Shown here: in pieces, positions 27,875 to 28,196 of the stretch
Layout: every line of letters begins with the position of its first letter
Position numbering within the stretch: position 1 is the first letter of the stretch
Assembly (NCBI GenBank): GCA_021029095.1
Contig: JAJOHG010000338.1
Span: 1 to 28,196 of the forward strand
Direction: 5' to 3'
DNA length: 28,196 nucleotides
Source: Phellopilus nigrolimitatus
Taxonomy: Eukaryota > Basidiomycota > Agaricomycetes > Hymenochaetales > Hymenochaetaceae
Position numbers and translations under genes: made by a program
Notes under the pieces: generated by a model
Told to the model about the DNA's origin: nothing
What the model saw: the letters and a program-made list of their open reading frames with translations, nothing else
Databases searched by the model: none

Positions 27875-28196
27875 AACGATCTCTTTAAATGATGCAAGGG
27901 GCGAAGATACCCTTGAAACGATTTCGACACGATATCGACGACCACTGCTGGGATTGATCTGCAGCTATTCTATACCCCCACGAATACGCGGGTTTCAATT
28001 ATGGATGAATTATGAGTTATGACGGAAATTTTCTAGGCTAGTTATACGGTCCATACTTTTATTGTCTCTTTACATTTTCCTTCTAGCATGTACAATCCTA
28101 CGCTTTACGCATTAATTCCTCACACTAGTATAATCATTTTATCTTTCTAATCACAAGTCTTGCAATGAAGAAACGTCTTCTCTGACTCATTATTGA
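27875..28196. other. 3' flank, no gene seen
   Basis: AT-rich sequence after the phosphotransferase stop. Nothing supportable was found. Confidence 0.6.

Overview
This looks like nuclear DNA of a basidiomycete, most likely an Agaricomycete wood- or litter-decay fungus. Genes are split by many short introns (about 45-95 nt, GT..AG, with CTGAC/CTAAC branch sites and a few GC..AG). Coding exons are GC-rich and the proteins are fungal housekeeping and aromatic-catabolism families. I see no rRNA, tRNA, CRISPR array or transposase.

The window has two halves. The right half (18.5-28.2 kb) is ordinary single-copy sequence: an NAD(P)-binding 6PGDH-like/DUF1932 reductase (-), a gamma-tubulin complex component of the Spc97/Spc98 family (+), the Cdc7-kinase regulatory subunit Dbf4/Dfp1 (-) and an ethanolamine/choline phosphotransferase (+). 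The last has two frame breaks that compensate each other.

The left half (1-18.0 kb) is a heavily rearranged segmental-duplication zone. Its intact recognised genes are a mitochondrial-type cation diffusion facilitator (CDF, 8414-9912 -), maleylacetate reductase (MAR, 12526-14066 -) and a divergently transcribed flavin-reductase-domain gene (FR, 14252-15568 +). MAR and FR suggest hydroxyquinol (1,2,4-benzenetriol) catabolism. Around them a block [CDF 5' end - FR exon relic - 'family M' gene] occurs three times: 3637 down to 1449 inverted, 9578 to 11807, and 15796 to 18035. Together with the MAR 3' half, the first two blocks form a large inverted repeat (arms 1-3637 and 9578-13341).

The most novel item is family M: four spliced genes of a protein family I do not recognise. 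Three are single-module (1449-2132 -, 11202-11807 +, 17479-18035 +). One is a 14-exon gene (5497-7593 -) built from three tandem copies of the same three-exon module, followed by three 27-nt microexons. Module borders are symmetric phase-0 introns and microexon borders are symmetric phase-2 introns. All four reading frames stay open after splicing. The four share a long, well-conserved TATA promoter, while the protein of the most divergent member has changed almost beyond recognition. This is the best candidate here for an undescribed, rapidly diversifying system. Gene models were spliced by hand from GT/AG signals, frame and internal repeat comparison; no search was run.
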